Shown here one piece after another: positions 42,642 through 51,446 of a stretch of DNA of 64,000 nucleotides. Every line of letters starts with the position of its first letter. Positions within the stretch are counted from its first letter, which is position 1. The notes under the pieces are model-generated. The model worked only from the letters and a program-made list of their open reading frames with translations, made no database searches and was not told where the DNA came from. The translations under genes and the position numbers were made by a program. The DNA is from Motiliproteus sp047633175 (lineage in GTDB: Bacteria; Pseudomonadota; Gammaproteobacteria; Pseudomonadales; Balneatricaceae): assembly GCA_047633175.1 (NCBI GenBank), contig JBLIEQ010000023.1, positions 1-64,000 of the forward strand, written 5' to 3'.

Positions 42642-43529
42642 ATGAGCAGAAAAGACTGGGGACTGGCCCTGCTAGTCATCCTCGCCTGGGGGGTCAATTT
42701 TGTGGTGATCAAACAGGGTCTGGACGAACTCCCTCCGATGCTGCTGGGCGCCTTGCGCTTCAGCCTGGTCGCCTTTCCTGCCGTGCTCTTTATCCGCCCG
42801 CCAAAGTTACCGCTAAAATGGCTGCTGGCTTACGGCGCGACTATAAGCCTGGGGCAGTTCTCGCTGCTGTTCAGCGCCATGCATCTGGGCATGCCTGCCG
42901 GACTCGCGTCTTTGGTACTCCAGGCTCAGGCGATCTTTACCCTGTTTTTCGCGCTGATCTTTCTCGGCGAGCGCTGGCACGCCTCCCAGGTTATCGCCCT
43001 GCTGATCGCGGCATCCGGGTTGGCGCTATTAGCGCTCCAGAGCCCGGACCACAGCATGACGGCCATCGGCTTTATCCTCACCATCGGCGCCGCCGCGTCC
43101 TGGGGACTGGGCAACATTATCAACCGCAAGATCGGCCAACTGGGTTCCGTCAACCTGCTAAGTCTGGTCGTGTGGAGCGCCCTGATACCACCACTGCCCT
43201 TTATGCTGCTGTCCTACTGGATGGAAGGTCCGGAGCTGATTATCAGCAGCCTGAGCCATATGGGCATCAAATCGATGCTCGCTGTGCTCTATCTGGCTGC
43301 AGTGGCGACTATCTTCGGTTACGGCAGCTGGGCCTATCTGCTCAAACACTACCCCGCGTCCCAGGTCGCGCCTCTCACGCTGATGGTACCGGTGGTCGGA
43401 CTGCTAACAGCCTGGCTGGCCCTCGGGGAAACGCTCAACCTGTGGCAGGCCGCGGGTATCGCCATGGTCATGCTCGGCCTGCTGGTCAATGTATTCGGGC
43501 GCGCGTTATTTAAACAGCTAAGGCGCTAA
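42642..43529 (+). CDS. EamA-family (DMT) transporter
   Basis: A ten-helix drug/metabolite transporter, probably an exporter of amino acids or related metabolites. The 295-residue product shows two EamA repeats: the first starts WGLALLVILAWGVNFVVIKQG, split over residues 5-25, the second near residue 145 (LTIGAAASWGLGNIINRKI). The start at 42642 follows AAGAGA; an open frame 25 codons longer is not supported. Substrate unknown. Confidence 0.9.
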   Translation: MSRKDWGLALLVILAWGVNFVVIKQGLDELPPMLLGALRFSLVAFPAVLFIRPPKLPLKWLLAYGATISLGQFSLLFSAMHLGMPAGLASLVLQAQAIFTLFFALIFLGERWHASQVIALLIAASGLALLALQSPDHSMTAIGFILTIGAAASWGLGNIINRKIGQLGSVNLLSLVVWSALIPPLPFMLLSYWMEGPELIISSLSHMGIKSMLAVLYLAAVATIFGYGSWAYLLKHYPASQVAPLTLMVPVVGLLTAWLALGETLNLWQAAGIAMVMLGLLVNVFGRALFKQLRR

Positions 43530-43563
43530 TCCCTTTTCATAGAAAAAGATGAAAAGAAAGATG

Positions 43564-43697
43564 AAAAGATCGCCGGGAGCCCGGCTCCCACAAAACCCCT
43601 CCTATAGGCACCCTGTGGGAGCCTGCCTGCAGGCGATCTTTTGAAGAGGATGAAAAGACTAAAAGATCGCCGGGAGCCCGGCTCCCACAAAACCCAG
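43564..43697. repeat. Cluster of three REP-like palindromes (BIME-like)
   Basis: Two copies of aaaagatcgccgggagcccg continuing to gctcccacaaaaccc (43564-43597 and 43661-43695) flank one copy of tgtgggagcctgcctgcagg continuing to cgatcttttgaa (43613-43650). Each has a palindromic core (GGGAGCCCGGCTCCC; GCCTGCAGGC). The alternation resembles a bacterial interspersed mosaic element. The end of the kinase gene lies inside it. Confidence 0.75.
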
Positions 43698-44564
43698 CAG
43701 GCGCTCCGCCTCCTGAGTGTGGGCAGCCGCCGGGCCTGAATTGTCTCCGCGTACCTGATACCAGAGCCAACCGAGGGCATCATTCAGCCAGAGCGCGGTA
43801 CTCAGCCCCCGCTCTACTTCCGCCTGGCTGAGCCTGCGCCATGCGGGCAGCGCGGCGATGGTCTCCGGTGTGACGCCAAACGACTGCCGCAATGCGGCAG
43901 CATCAAACCAGGGGTTGCCGATGCCGGCATACTCCCAGTCGAGCACCACCAATCCTGACGCACCCGTCTCAGCCGGCCGACAAAGATTACCCCAGTGCAG
44001 ATCATGATGCGTCAGACAGGCGGGCACCGGCGGCAGCGTCGCAAAAAGCTGCGTCAGCTGCTTCAGGACGTTGATCGCAAGCGGGTGAGAGGCCGCCTGC
44101 AAGGCGCTCCGGTAAGCGGCGAACAGCGCCGGGTAATCAAAGGGCCGTCGCGCCAACGCCTGACAATCGAGCTGCTGCCACTCTGCCAACGCCTCGAGAA
44201 GTGCCGGCAGGGGACTATCAGCGGTACTAGGGCCGATAGCCATACCCTCGTCGGCCATCAGACACCAGCCCTGCTGCCAGCCATTATGCAGCACTCGAGG
44301 TGCCCAGCCGTAACCCTGAATCACCTCCAACACGGCGGCTTCGCGCCGGCGGTCTACGCCAAACGCCAGCTGAGCGTCGGCATTCAGGCGCAGCACCAAC
44401 GACCGGGCATTCGTATGCGCCCGGTAGAGGCCATTGGTGGAACCGGCTGTCAGTGGCTGCCAGTCTGGGGCGGTGTCCAAGAACTGCGCGACCTCATTCA
44501 TTCGCGCTTTCATTTGCATTTTTATTTGCAACATCGCTGTGTCTGCTGTGAAGTCGGCTGCCAT
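43659..44564 (-). CDS. ThiK-like phosphotransferase (probable thiamine kinase)
   Basis: A kinase of the aminoglycoside phosphotransferase/choline kinase fold, 301 residues. The catalytic motif HHDLHWGN is at 186-193 and the metal-binding DWEYAG at 209-214. It is divergent from a TPP-riboswitch-controlled thiamine transporter, so phosphorylation of imported thiamine is the likely job. Several in-frame starts exist (44564, 44534, 44501) and none has a clear ribosome-binding site. The last 13 residues (LLGFVGAGLPAIF) and the stop codon are encoded by a REP-like repeat, so the native C-terminus may have been replaced. Confidence 0.8.
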   Translation of the reverse strand: MAADFTADTAMLQIKMQMKARMNEVAQFLDTAPDWQPLTAGSTNGLYRAHTNARSLVLRLNADAQLAFGVDRRREAAVLEVIQGYGWAPRVLHNGWQQGWCLMADEGMAIGPSTADSPLPALLEALAEWQQLDCQALARRPFDYPALFAAYRSALQAASHPLAINVLKQLTQLFATLPPVPACLTHHDLHWGNLCRPAETGASGLVVLDWEYAGIGNPWFDAAALRQSFGVTPETIAALPAWRRLSQAEVERGLSTALWLNDALGWLWYQVRGDNSGPAAAHTQEAERLLGFVGAGLPAIF

Positions 44565-44586
44565 GGCGTCCCGCGGGTGAGTAGGT

Positions 44587-44592
44587 TAGAAT
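44587..44592 (+). promoter_or_regulatory. Candidate -10 box for the thiamine operon
   Basis: TAGAAT lies just before the TPP riboswitch, at a distance that would start transcription near 44600. The hexamer 17 bases upstream (TGGCGT) is a weak -35 match. Confidence 0.35.
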
Positions 44593-44602
44593 TCCGGCGT
44601 CT

Positions 44603-44698
44603 TATCGGGGTGTCTGTTGAAGCTGATCGAGCATATCTTCAGACTGAGAGCTTAACCCGTTGAACCTGATCCAGTTAACACTGGCGGAGGGAATAAGT
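44603..44698 (+). promoter_or_regulatory. TPP riboswitch (thi box)
   Basis: The THI-element core is complete: CGGGGTGTC at the 5' side, CTGAGAG, ACCCGTTGAACCTGATC, then CAGTTAACACTGGCGGAGGG and AATAAG. Thiamine pyrophosphate binding represses the genes downstream. It stands 57 bases before thiB, and its position predicts control of thiBPQ by thiamine status. Confidence 0.96.
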
Positions 44699-44754
44699 AT
44701 CGCTGTGCGCGCTGTTGCTGGCCATGCCTACCCCTCTCGCCGCACAGAGCACCT

Positions 44755-45756
44755 ATGATGAACCGATTCAGCCTACTTACCTGCTCTTTTATCAGCTTTT
44801 TTCTCAGTTCTTTCCTCAGCACTGGCGCTATGGCCTCCGAGCTGACCGTCTATACCTATGACTCCTTTATCTCCGAGTGGGGCCCGGGGCCTCAACTGGA
44901 AACTGCGTTCGAAGCCCGGTGCAAGTGCGATCTGACTTTTATTGCAGTCGAAGACGGGGTCAGTATCCTCAATCGCCTGCGGATCGAAAAAGAGCATACC
45001 AAGGCCGATGTTATTCTTGGGATCGACGATGCATTGATCGAGGTCGCGCGCCAGGAAGAGTTGGTACAGCCCCATAACCTGCCCCTAGATAGCCTGAAGG
45101 CCGAGCTGCAGTGGCAGGATAATGACTTCCTGCCGTTCGATTACGGCTACTTCGCCTTTATCTACGACAGCCAGAAGATCAGCCATCCTGTGACCTCGCT
45201 GAGAGCGCTGATCGACTCCGATGCCAGCGTTATCTACCAGGACCCGCGCACCAGCACGCCGGGACAGGGGCTGATGCTGTGGGTCAAGTCGGTGTATGGC
45301 GATCAGTCCGCAGCGGCATGGAAGCAACTGGCCAACCATACCCGCACCGTCACCAAAGGCTGGTGGGAAGCCTACAGCCTGTTTCTGGAAGGCGATGCCG
45401 ACTATGTCCTCAGCTACAACACCTCACCGGCCTACCATGTCGTCGCCGAGGGTAAAGAGCAGTATCGGGCAGCAGTCTTTAGCGAGGGTCATGTGGCACA
45501 GGTCGAAGTCGCCGCAATTACCCGCAGCAGCCAGCAACCATTGCTGGCACGGCAGTTTCTGGCATTCCTGATTTCGCCCCAGGCCCAGGCCATCATTCCA
45601 ACCAGCAACTGGATGCTGCCGGTGATCGACAATATCGAACTGCCCCCGGTCTTTGCAGAGCTGATTGCCCCACAACGTATCGGCTTCACCCCGGTCGAGG
45701 TGGCGGCATCCCGGCGTACCTGGCTGCATGAATGGCGCGCGGCCGCATCGCAGTAA
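44755..45756 (+). CDS. thiB: Thiamine ABC transporter, substrate-binding protein
   Basis: A periplasmic protein that binds thiamine, TMP and TPP for import. The 333-residue product has a signal peptide (residues 1 to about 27, ending AMA-SE) and the family start ELTVYTYDSFISEWGPG. ILGIDDALI and TPGQGLMLWVKSVYG are typical ThiB segments. The second codon is also ATG and could be the start. It is the first gene behind the TPP riboswitch and overlaps thiP by 25 bases. Confidence 0.96.
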   Translation: MMNRFSLLTCSFISFFLSSFLSTGAMASELTVYTYDSFISEWGPGPQLETAFEARCKCDLTFIAVEDGVSILNRLRIEKEHTKADVILGIDDALIEVARQEELVQPHNLPLDSLKAELQWQDNDFLPFDYGYFAFIYDSQKISHPVTSLRALIDSDASVIYQDPRTSTPGQGLMLWVKSVYGDQSAAAWKQLANHTRTVTKGWWEAYSLFLEGDADYVLSYNTSPAYHVVAEGKEQYRAAVFSEGHVAQVEVAAITRSSQQPLLARQFLAFLISPQAQAIIPTSNWMLPVIDNIELPPVFAELIAPQRIGFTPVEVAASRRTWLHEWRAAASQ

Positions 45757-47486
45757 GCCGGAAAGCCGCAGTGGGGATTTCATGCCGAGCGCCGCAGCGT
45801 GCCCGCCGGACTGCTGGGTGGACCGCCGGGTGGCTTCCTAAATGGCTTCCCAAATGGAAAGTCGCAGGGACTGTCGGCTGGATAGCCCTGGGGGCTACCC
45901 TGCTGCTGACCGCGCTGGCCTTTCAGGGGCTGATCGGCTTTAACGGCCAAGGCCCCGACTGGTCGCTGTTGCGCGATCCTTACTTCCACCAGATCCTGCA
46001 ATTCTCCGTCCTGCAGGCATTGCTCAGCGCCCTGCTGGCGGTCGCCCTGGCCTGGCCGATCGCCCGTGCGCTCTATTACCTGCCCGACCTGCCAGGCCGC
46101 CGCGCCTTTCTGGGCCTGTGCTTGCTCTGTTTCGTAATGCCCACCCTGATCCTCATCACCGGACTGGTGGCTCTGCTGGGCAGCTCCGGACTGCTCTCGC
46201 CTCTGCTGCAGGCGATCACCGCCGGACAGTGGAACCTGTATGGCCTCAGCGGCATCCTGCTGGCCCACCTGTTTCTCAATGTACCGTTCGCAGTAAGGGT
46301 GTTATACCTGCAACTGCAGGCGATTCCGCACAGTAGCTGGACGCTCGCGGCGCAACTCAAGCTTGGGGCGGGGCAACGTTTGCGTCTGATCGAGTGGCCC
46401 GCGATCCGCAGCGCACTGCTGATGGTGTCAGGCTTCGTATTTGTACTCTGCTTCAACAGCTTTGCGATTGTCTTGGCGCTCGGCGGCGGCCCCCGCTCCA
46501 CCACCCTGGAGGTCGCTATCTATCAGGCGCTGAAATATGATTTCAATATCCCCGAAGTCCTGACCCTGGCCTGGGTGCAGCTGCTGATCGCCGGCAGTTT
46601 ACTGCTGCTACTATCGCGACTCGGCAATCCGCTCTGGTTATCGCCTGATAACGCCAGCCGCAAGCATCCCCCTGCATCCCGGGGAATCGGAAAAATCCTG
46701 CTGTACGCCAGTTACTACACGGCCTGGCTCCTGCTGCTGTTGCCTCTGCTGGCGCTGCTTCCGGGCATGCTGCAAGGCAATCTGCAGCGTTTTGAGCTGC
46801 TCGATCTGCTCCAGCCCGCGCTGACGAGCCTGGCCCTGGGACTGATGGCCGCCTGCGGTGGTATGACCCTGGCCTGCCTGATTCTCAAACCGATCCGCCG
46901 CGCGGCGATCCACCAGCAACAGCGCCGGCGACTCCTGCTGGAGTGGTGCGCCAGCCACCAGTTGGTGGCACCCGCGATGGTCCTGTCTGTGGGTCTGTTT
47001 GTCTGGGTGCTGCCGCTGATGGATCTGGAACGCTGGGGAATGCTCTGGGTATTGCTGCTCAATACCACCCTGGTGCTGCCGTTTGCGATCCATCAACTCA
47101 AACCGCGATTATTGCAGTTCGACCGCCAATACGACGCCCTGGCCCGCTCGTTGAAACTCAGCGGCCTGGCACTCTGGCGCATCGAATGGCCGTTCCTGCG
47201 TCCCGTGTTTCTGTCGACCTTTGCGCTGATCCTGGTACTGGCGATCGGCGATGTGGCGATCTTTTCCATCTTCGGCACGCAGGAGTGGACCACCCTGCCC
47301 TGGCTGATCTACAGCTACGCGGGCAGTTACCGGATCGCCGAAGCCTCATTGGCCTCGCTGCTGTTGCTGCTGCTGTGCGGCTTGATCCTGTGGCTGGTCG
47401 AACCCCGGGTTGAGGCACGACGACCGAGCAGCACCCGCAAGCCCACCCCCAACCACAGCGTTACCGAGGAGACCCCTGATGCTTGA
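45732..47486 (+). CDS. thiP: Thiamine ABC transporter, permease
   Basis: The membrane subunit of ThiBPQ, a fused two-domain permease. The 584-residue product has about twelve transmembrane segments and two permease EAA loops (TLAAQLKLGAGQRLRLIEWP near 205, and ALARSLKLSGLALWRIEWP near 475). The N-terminal 45 residues are an unusual basic and Trp/Gly-rich extension with a short repeat (GWLPKWLPKW). The start lies inside the end of thiB; a later start is possible. Confidence 0.94.
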   Translation: MARGRIAVSRKAAVGISCRAPQRARRTAGWTAGWLPKWLPKWKVAGTVGWIALGATLLLTALAFQGLIGFNGQGPDWSLLRDPYFHQILQFSVLQALLSALLAVALAWPIARALYYLPDLPGRRAFLGLCLLCFVMPTLILITGLVALLGSSGLLSPLLQAITAGQWNLYGLSGILLAHLFLNVPFAVRVLYLQLQAIPHSSWTLAAQLKLGAGQRLRLIEWPAIRSALLMVSGFVFVLCFNSFAIVLALGGGPRSTTLEVAIYQALKYDFNIPEVLTLAWVQLLIAGSLLLLLSRLGNPLWLSPDNASRKHPPASRGIGKILLYASYYTAWLLLLLPLLALLPGMLQGNLQRFELLDLLQPALTSLALGLMAACGGMTLACLILKPIRRAAIHQQQRRRLLLEWCASHQLVAPAMVLSVGLFVWVLPLMDLERWGMLWVLLLNTTLVLPFAIHQLKPRLLQFDRQYDALARSLKLSGLALWRIEWPFLRPVFLSTFALILVLAIGDVAIFSIFGTQEWTTLPWLIYSYAGSYRIAEASLASLLLLLLCGLILWLVEPRVEARRPSSTRKPTPNHSVTEETPDA

Positions 47487-48096
47487 GATCCAGGCCCTGC
47501 AGCTGGAACGTGACGGCTATCTGCTCGACTATGAACTGGAGGTTGCCGAGGGCCAGATCCTGGCCATCCAGGGCCGCAGCGGAGTCGGCAAATCGAGCCT
47601 GCTGAGCGCCATCGCCGGATTTCTGACCCCGCTATCCGGACAGATCCGCTGGCAGGGTCAATCCCTGCTGCCACTGCCGCCGGAGCAACGTCCGGTCAGC
47701 CTGCTGTTTCAGGAGCATAACCTGTTCGAGCACCTCAGCGTGCTCGACAACCTGAGCCTGGGCTTTTCCGGAGCCCCACCCCTGGCCGCCTTGCGCCAGG
47801 CGGCACAGGCGCTGGAGGTGGATCAGCAACTGCATAAAAATCCCGGCGAACTCTCCGGGGGCCAGCGGCAGCGCATCGCCCTGCTCCGGACCCTGCTGCG
47901 GCCTGAACCGCTGATACTGCTCGATGAGCCGTTTGCCGAACTCGACCCCCATACCCGCGAACTGACGACCCGCTGGACCCGCGAGACCGCCAAAGTCTCC
48001 GGCAAGACGCTGTTGCTGGTAACCCATCAGGCCGAGGATGTCGCCAGGGTCGCCGACAGCTGCTTGCAATTGAGAGGCCCTGAGGGCCAGGCTTGA
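47479..48096 (+). CDS. thiQ: Thiamine ABC transporter, ATP-binding protein
   Basis: The ATPase of ThiBPQ. The 205-residue product has Walker A GRSGVGKSS at residues 32-40, the signature LSGGQRQRIALLR and Walker B PLILLDEPFAELD, with the switch His in LLVTHQAEDV. The ATG at 47479 overlaps thiP by 8 bases; an open frame 23 codons longer lies within thiP in another frame and is not supported. Confidence 0.96.
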   Translation: MLEIQALQLERDGYLLDYELEVAEGQILAIQGRSGVGKSSLLSAIAGFLTPLSGQIRWQGQSLLPLPPEQRPVSLLFQEHNLFEHLSVLDNLSLGFSGAPPLAALRQAAQALEVDQQLHKNPGELSGGQRQRIALLRTLLRPEPLILLDEPFAELDPHTRELTTRWTRETAKVSGKTLLLVTHQAEDVARVADSCLQLRGPEGQA

Positions 48097-48234
48097 GCCT
48101 GACAGCTGAAGCTGCGATTCCCCCTAGATTAACCCCTGCTATCGCCTGTGCTATCGCCCTTTGCTACCCCCCTCTCTACCCCCTCACTATCCCCATAGAA
48201 AGGGGGCGTGAATTTTAAAAAAGGAATTTTACCC

Positions 48235-48834
48235 ATGGATCTACAACTCCCTCCTCTGGCCCAGCTGCTATCGGTCTCCGGGGCCTCTTTCGTGCTAATT
48301 TTTCTGGCTGAGTTTGGCGACAAGAGTCAGCTGGTGTGCATGACACTGGCAGCCAGACACCGTCCCTGGCCGGTGCTGGTGGGTGCCCTGAGCGCTTTTG
48401 CGGTGCTCAATCTGCTGGCGGTACTGTTTGGTTCGGTGGTCGCGGCCTGGATACCGGGGTTCTGGCTGGCACTGATAGTCGCGGCGCTGTTCGGCTTTTT
48501 CGGGGTACAGTCATTGTTGTTCGAAGATATAGAGGAGGACGCCGAGGCCGCGCCAGCTCGCAGCAGCCGCGGCCTTTTTATCACGGCGCTATTAATGATC
48601 TTTGTAGCCGAATTTGGTGATAAGACCCAACTCGCCGTGGCTGGCCTGGCATCGACCTACCACGGCCTCCCTATCTGGCTGGGCTCAACCCTGGCGCTAG
48701 CGGCAACCACCGCCCTTGGGGTTATCGCCGGACAACGGCTGCTGAAACGCCTGCCTCTGGGGCTGATCCATAAAGTCAGCGGGGTTATGTTCGTGTTGCT
48801 GGCGCTGGTCGCTCTCTACCAGGCATTTTCCTGA
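48235..48834 (+). CDS. TMEM165/GDT1 family cation exporter (UPF0016)
   Basis: A small membrane protein of the family that exports Mn2+ (bacterial MneA) or exchanges Ca2+/Mn2+. The 199-residue product has six transmembrane segments in two inverted repeats, each with the family motif E-x-G-D-K-[ST]: FLAEFGDKSQL near residue 25 and FVAEFGDKTQLA near residue 127. The start at 48235 has AAGGA nine bases upstream; a GTG nine codons earlier is less likely. No manganese riboswitch is visible upstream. Confidence 0.92.
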   Translation: MDLQLPPLAQLLSVSGASFVLIFLAEFGDKSQLVCMTLAARHRPWPVLVGALSAFAVLNLLAVLFGSVVAAWIPGFWLALIVAALFGFFGVQSLLFEDIEEDAEAAPARSSRGLFITALLMIFVAEFGDKTQLAVAGLASTYHGLPIWLGSTLALAATTALGVIAGQRLLKRLPLGLIHKVSGVMFVLLALVALYQAFS

Positions 48835-48857
48835 GGTTTATCTGAGACTAAGCACCA

Positions 48858-49004
48858 GTTAGTTGTTGCAGAAGTTAATTCTGAATTATTGTCTTTTTAA
48901 TCAAACTCCGGTTCCGCCTCCCGGCGGCTTTATTTAGGCTCTGACGACAAAGAAGTGAAGTAAGGCCGCTCCTCTCAAAAGATCGCCTGCAGGCAGGCTC
49001 CCAC
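48858..49004. repeat. Truncated large dispersed repeat (copy 3) joined to a REP-like palindrome
   Basis: accagttagttgttgcagaa and ttctgaattattgtcttttt continue to ccggttccgcctcccggcgg, then break off near gacaaagaagtgaagtaagg. This matches the first 110 bases of the copies at 27120 and 51447. It is followed at 48974-49004 by a reversed REP-like segment (aaaagatcgcctgcaggcag). zapE ends just after. Confidence 0.7.
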
Positions 49005-49037
49005 AATTGGGGCTCCCTGAATACTCCAGGCTAGGGG

Positions 49038-50153
49038 TTAGGCCTTATGCACCCGGGCCAGATACTCGTGAGATTGCATCTCAAGCAGACGGCTGGTGGT
49101 GCGCTCGAACGGGAACGCCAGCTGGCCACCGGCATAGAGATCGGCTAACGCCACCTCGGCGGACAGGATCAGCTTGACGCCGCAGTCGTAGAACTCATCG
49201 ACCAGATTGATAAAACGCCGCGCCTGGTCATCTTTGTCGTTGCCCAGCTGCGGCACGCCGGAGATCAGCACCGCATGATAGAGCTTGGCCAGCTCTATAT
49301 AGTCATTCTGCGAGCGGGGCCCGTCACAGAGGGCGTCAAACTCGAACCAGACCACATCGTCACAGCTGCGCAGGGAGTGAATAGCGCGACCATTCACCTC
49401 GATCACCAGCCCCCTGAGGGCGTCGCGCAGTTCGGGAGCCAGACTCTCGAAGCTACGGGTGAGGCTCGCATCGGCAGCCGCGCCCAGAGGGTGGTGAAAC
49501 AGTTCCGCCTGCTCCAATGCGCGCAAGCGGTAATCGACCCCACCGTCCACATTGACCACCTCGGTAAACTGATTAAGCATGGCGATGGCCGGCAGGAACC
49601 GGGCCCGTTGCAGGCCGTTCTCGTACAGCCGGTCCGGCACGATATTGGAGGTCGCGACCAGTACCACGCCATGATCGAAGAGCTTTTCGATCAGCCGCCC
49701 AAGAATCATGGCATCGGTGATATCGGAGACAAAAAACTCGTCGAAACAGATCACCTCGGCTTCGGAGGCAAACTTCCCGGCGATCAGATCAAGCGGATTT
49801 TTCTCTCCCTCCAACAGTCTCAACTCGGCATGAACCCGCTGCATAAACCGGTGGAAGTGAGTACGCACTTTGGTGGAGAAGGGCAGACTGTCGTAGAAAA
49901 CATCCATCAGGTAGGTCTTGCCGCGCCCCACGCCACCCCAGAAATACAGACCCTGCACGGGAACCACCGGCGTCTTCTTAAAACGCTGGCCGATACGCTT
50001 AATCAGCTTAGGCCTGGGTCTGTTACGTCGTGCAATAAGATCATCGTAGAGCCGTTGCAGATGCTTAACCGCCTGCTCCTGAGACGAGTCCGGATGAAAG
50101 TCCTCACGCTTGAGGTCTTCACGATAGCGCTGCAGTGGCTTTAGGGCGGTCAT
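49038..50153 (-). CDS. zapE: Cell division ATPase ZapE (AFG1-like)
   Basis: An ATPase that binds and destabilises FtsZ rings, mainly under stress. The 371-residue product has Walker A GGVGRGKT at residues 73-80, Walker B in VICFDEFFVSD and the LATSNIVPDRLY sensor region. In relatives zapE is directly upstream of rplM. Here the two are on the same strand but 7 kb apart, with the thiamine block between. Confidence 0.96.
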   Translation of the reverse strand: MTALKPLQRYREDLKREDFHPDSSQEQAVKHLQRLYDDLIARRNRPRPKLIKRIGQRFKKTPVVPVQGLYFWGGVGRGKTYLMDVFYDSLPFSTKVRTHFHRFMQRVHAELRLLEGEKNPLDLIAGKFASEAEVICFDEFFVSDITDAMILGRLIEKLFDHGVVLVATSNIVPDRLYENGLQRARFLPAIAMLNQFTEVVNVDGGVDYRLRALEQAELFHHPLGAAADASLTRSFESLAPELRDALRGLVIEVNGRAIHSLRSCDDVVWFEFDALCDGPRSQNDYIELAKLYHAVLISGVPQLGNDKDDQARRFINLVDEFYDCGVKLILSAEVALADLYAGGQLAFPFERTTSRLLEMQSHEYLARVHKA

Positions 50154-50329
50154 TTTATTCGATCCTGCTTGAAAACGGCGGCAACTTTACCGCTGGAGCC
50201 CCCTGTTAGCAATCTAAGGTTGGTTCCCCTGAGCGCCAAGGTTGTATAGGATCAGCCTTCGACAGCACGCTTGCTATATACACCCAGGCACAAGAAGCCC
50301 AAGCCATAAAAAGCAGAGGAGGCGCCACG

Positions 50330-50713
50330 ATGATTCGAGGATTCACCCAGATTCTGCTGTTCTGGATCTTAGGCGAGAGCCTGCAGTTTCTGACGCAGAT
50401 ACCGATCAGCGGCAATGTGCTGGGAATGCTGCTGCTGTTCACCTGGCTGATGTTGCGCCAACAGGTCAGCCTGGAACTGGAAAAAACCAGCCAGCTGCTG
50501 ATCGCCCAACTTTCGCTACTGCTGCTGCCGGGCGGCGTGGGGCTGTTCTTCCTCGAAGAGCGGATGCAGGGGCAGTGGCTGCCGGTCTTGGGCGCCATCT
50601 TTATCGGCACCCTGGTCAGCATGGCGCTCTGCATCCTGCTGATGCAGCGCCTGAGCCGCGCCACACTCGACAAACCCGGCAGCCCCGCAGTCCCACAAAA
50701 GGAGGCTAGGTGA
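50330..50713 (+). CDS. CidA/LrgA family protein (YohJ-like)
   Basis: A small holin-like membrane protein of 127 residues with four hydrophobic segments (about 4-22, 28-44, 60-76, 85-107). It typically works with an LrgB partner in control of murein hydrolase activity or in small-molecule transport. GAGGAGG stands before the ATG. Its TGA overlaps the ATG of the following gene (TGATG with one shared base), so the pair is coupled. Confidence 0.9.
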   Translation: MIRGFTQILLFWILGESLQFLTQIPISGNVLGMLLLFTWLMLRQQVSLELEKTSQLLIAQLSLLLLPGGVGLFFLEERMQGQWLPVLGAIFIGTLVSMALCILLMQRLSRATLDKPGSPAVPQKEAR

Positions 50714-51429
50714 TGCTCTCGCTCAACGCCCTGCTGGATCATCTGCTGCAGACCCCCCTGCTGCCGGTGGCGATGACACTGATCGCCTATCAGCTCGGTT
50801 TACTGCTGTACAACCGTCTGGGCCATCCCGCCTGGCTGCCCCCCATCGTCTCCGGTGGCCTGATCCTGGTTGGCCTGCTGATCCTGCTGCCGCTGGATTA
50901 CAGCCGCTATTATGCGGGCGCCAGATGGCTGAGCTTTCTGCTCGGCCCCGCCACTGTCGCCCTGGCGATCCCCCTGTTTCTGCAGTTTCACCGTATCCGC
51001 GTGCTCTGGCTGCCGATCAGCGCCTGCTTGCTGCTGGGTGCCCCCCTGGCGGCGGGACTGGCGATGCTGATCGCCTGGGGTCTGGGTGCCGATCCCGCGA
51101 CTCTGATCTCGATCGCGCCCAAATCGGTCACCGCGCCGATCGCAGTGAGCCTAGCGGAACTGCTGGGCGGTATCGGCAGCCTGACGGTGGGCGTCGTCGC
51201 CCTGACCGGCGTGGTCGGCTCGTTATTCGCCCCCCTGCTCTGCCGCTGGATGAAGTGCGAGGATGAACGTATTCTGGGTTTTGTGATGGGACTCAATGGC
51301 CACGGTATCGCCACCGCCCGCGCGTTTGAGATCAGCCCCACGGTGGGGGCCTTCTCCAGCTTGGCGATGGGCCTGACGGGGGCTTATACGGCGCTGTTCC
51401 TGCCATTATTGCTGCCACTGTGGTTCTAA
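50713..51429 (+). CDS. LrgB/CidB family protein (YohK-like)
   Basis: The larger partner of the CidA/LrgA pair. The 238-residue product has six or seven transmembrane segments and the family motifs PKSVTAPIAVSL, and GHGIATARAFEI near the C-terminus. ATG at 50713 is seven bases after GGAGG and is preferred over the GTG one codon upstream. Function is inferred from the family. Confidence 0.92.
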   Translation: MLSLNALLDHLLQTPLLPVAMTLIAYQLGLLLYNRLGHPAWLPPIVSGGLILVGLLILLPLDYSRYYAGARWLSFLLGPATVALAIPLFLQFHRIRVLWLPISACLLLGAPLAAGLAMLIAWGLGADPATLISIAPKSVTAPIAVSLAELLGGIGSLTVGVVALTGVVGSLFAPLLCRWMKCEDERILGFVMGLNGHGIATARAFEISPTVGAFSSLAMGLTGAYTALFLPLLLPLWF

Positions 51430-51446
51430 GAAGGCTATGTCTCAGT

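Noticed and set aside
48097..48234. Possible yybP-ykoY manganese riboswitch before the GDT1-type exporter
   Set aside because: The expected conserved loop sequence (GGGGAGUAG type) is not present; the leader is pyrimidine-rich low-complexity sequence.
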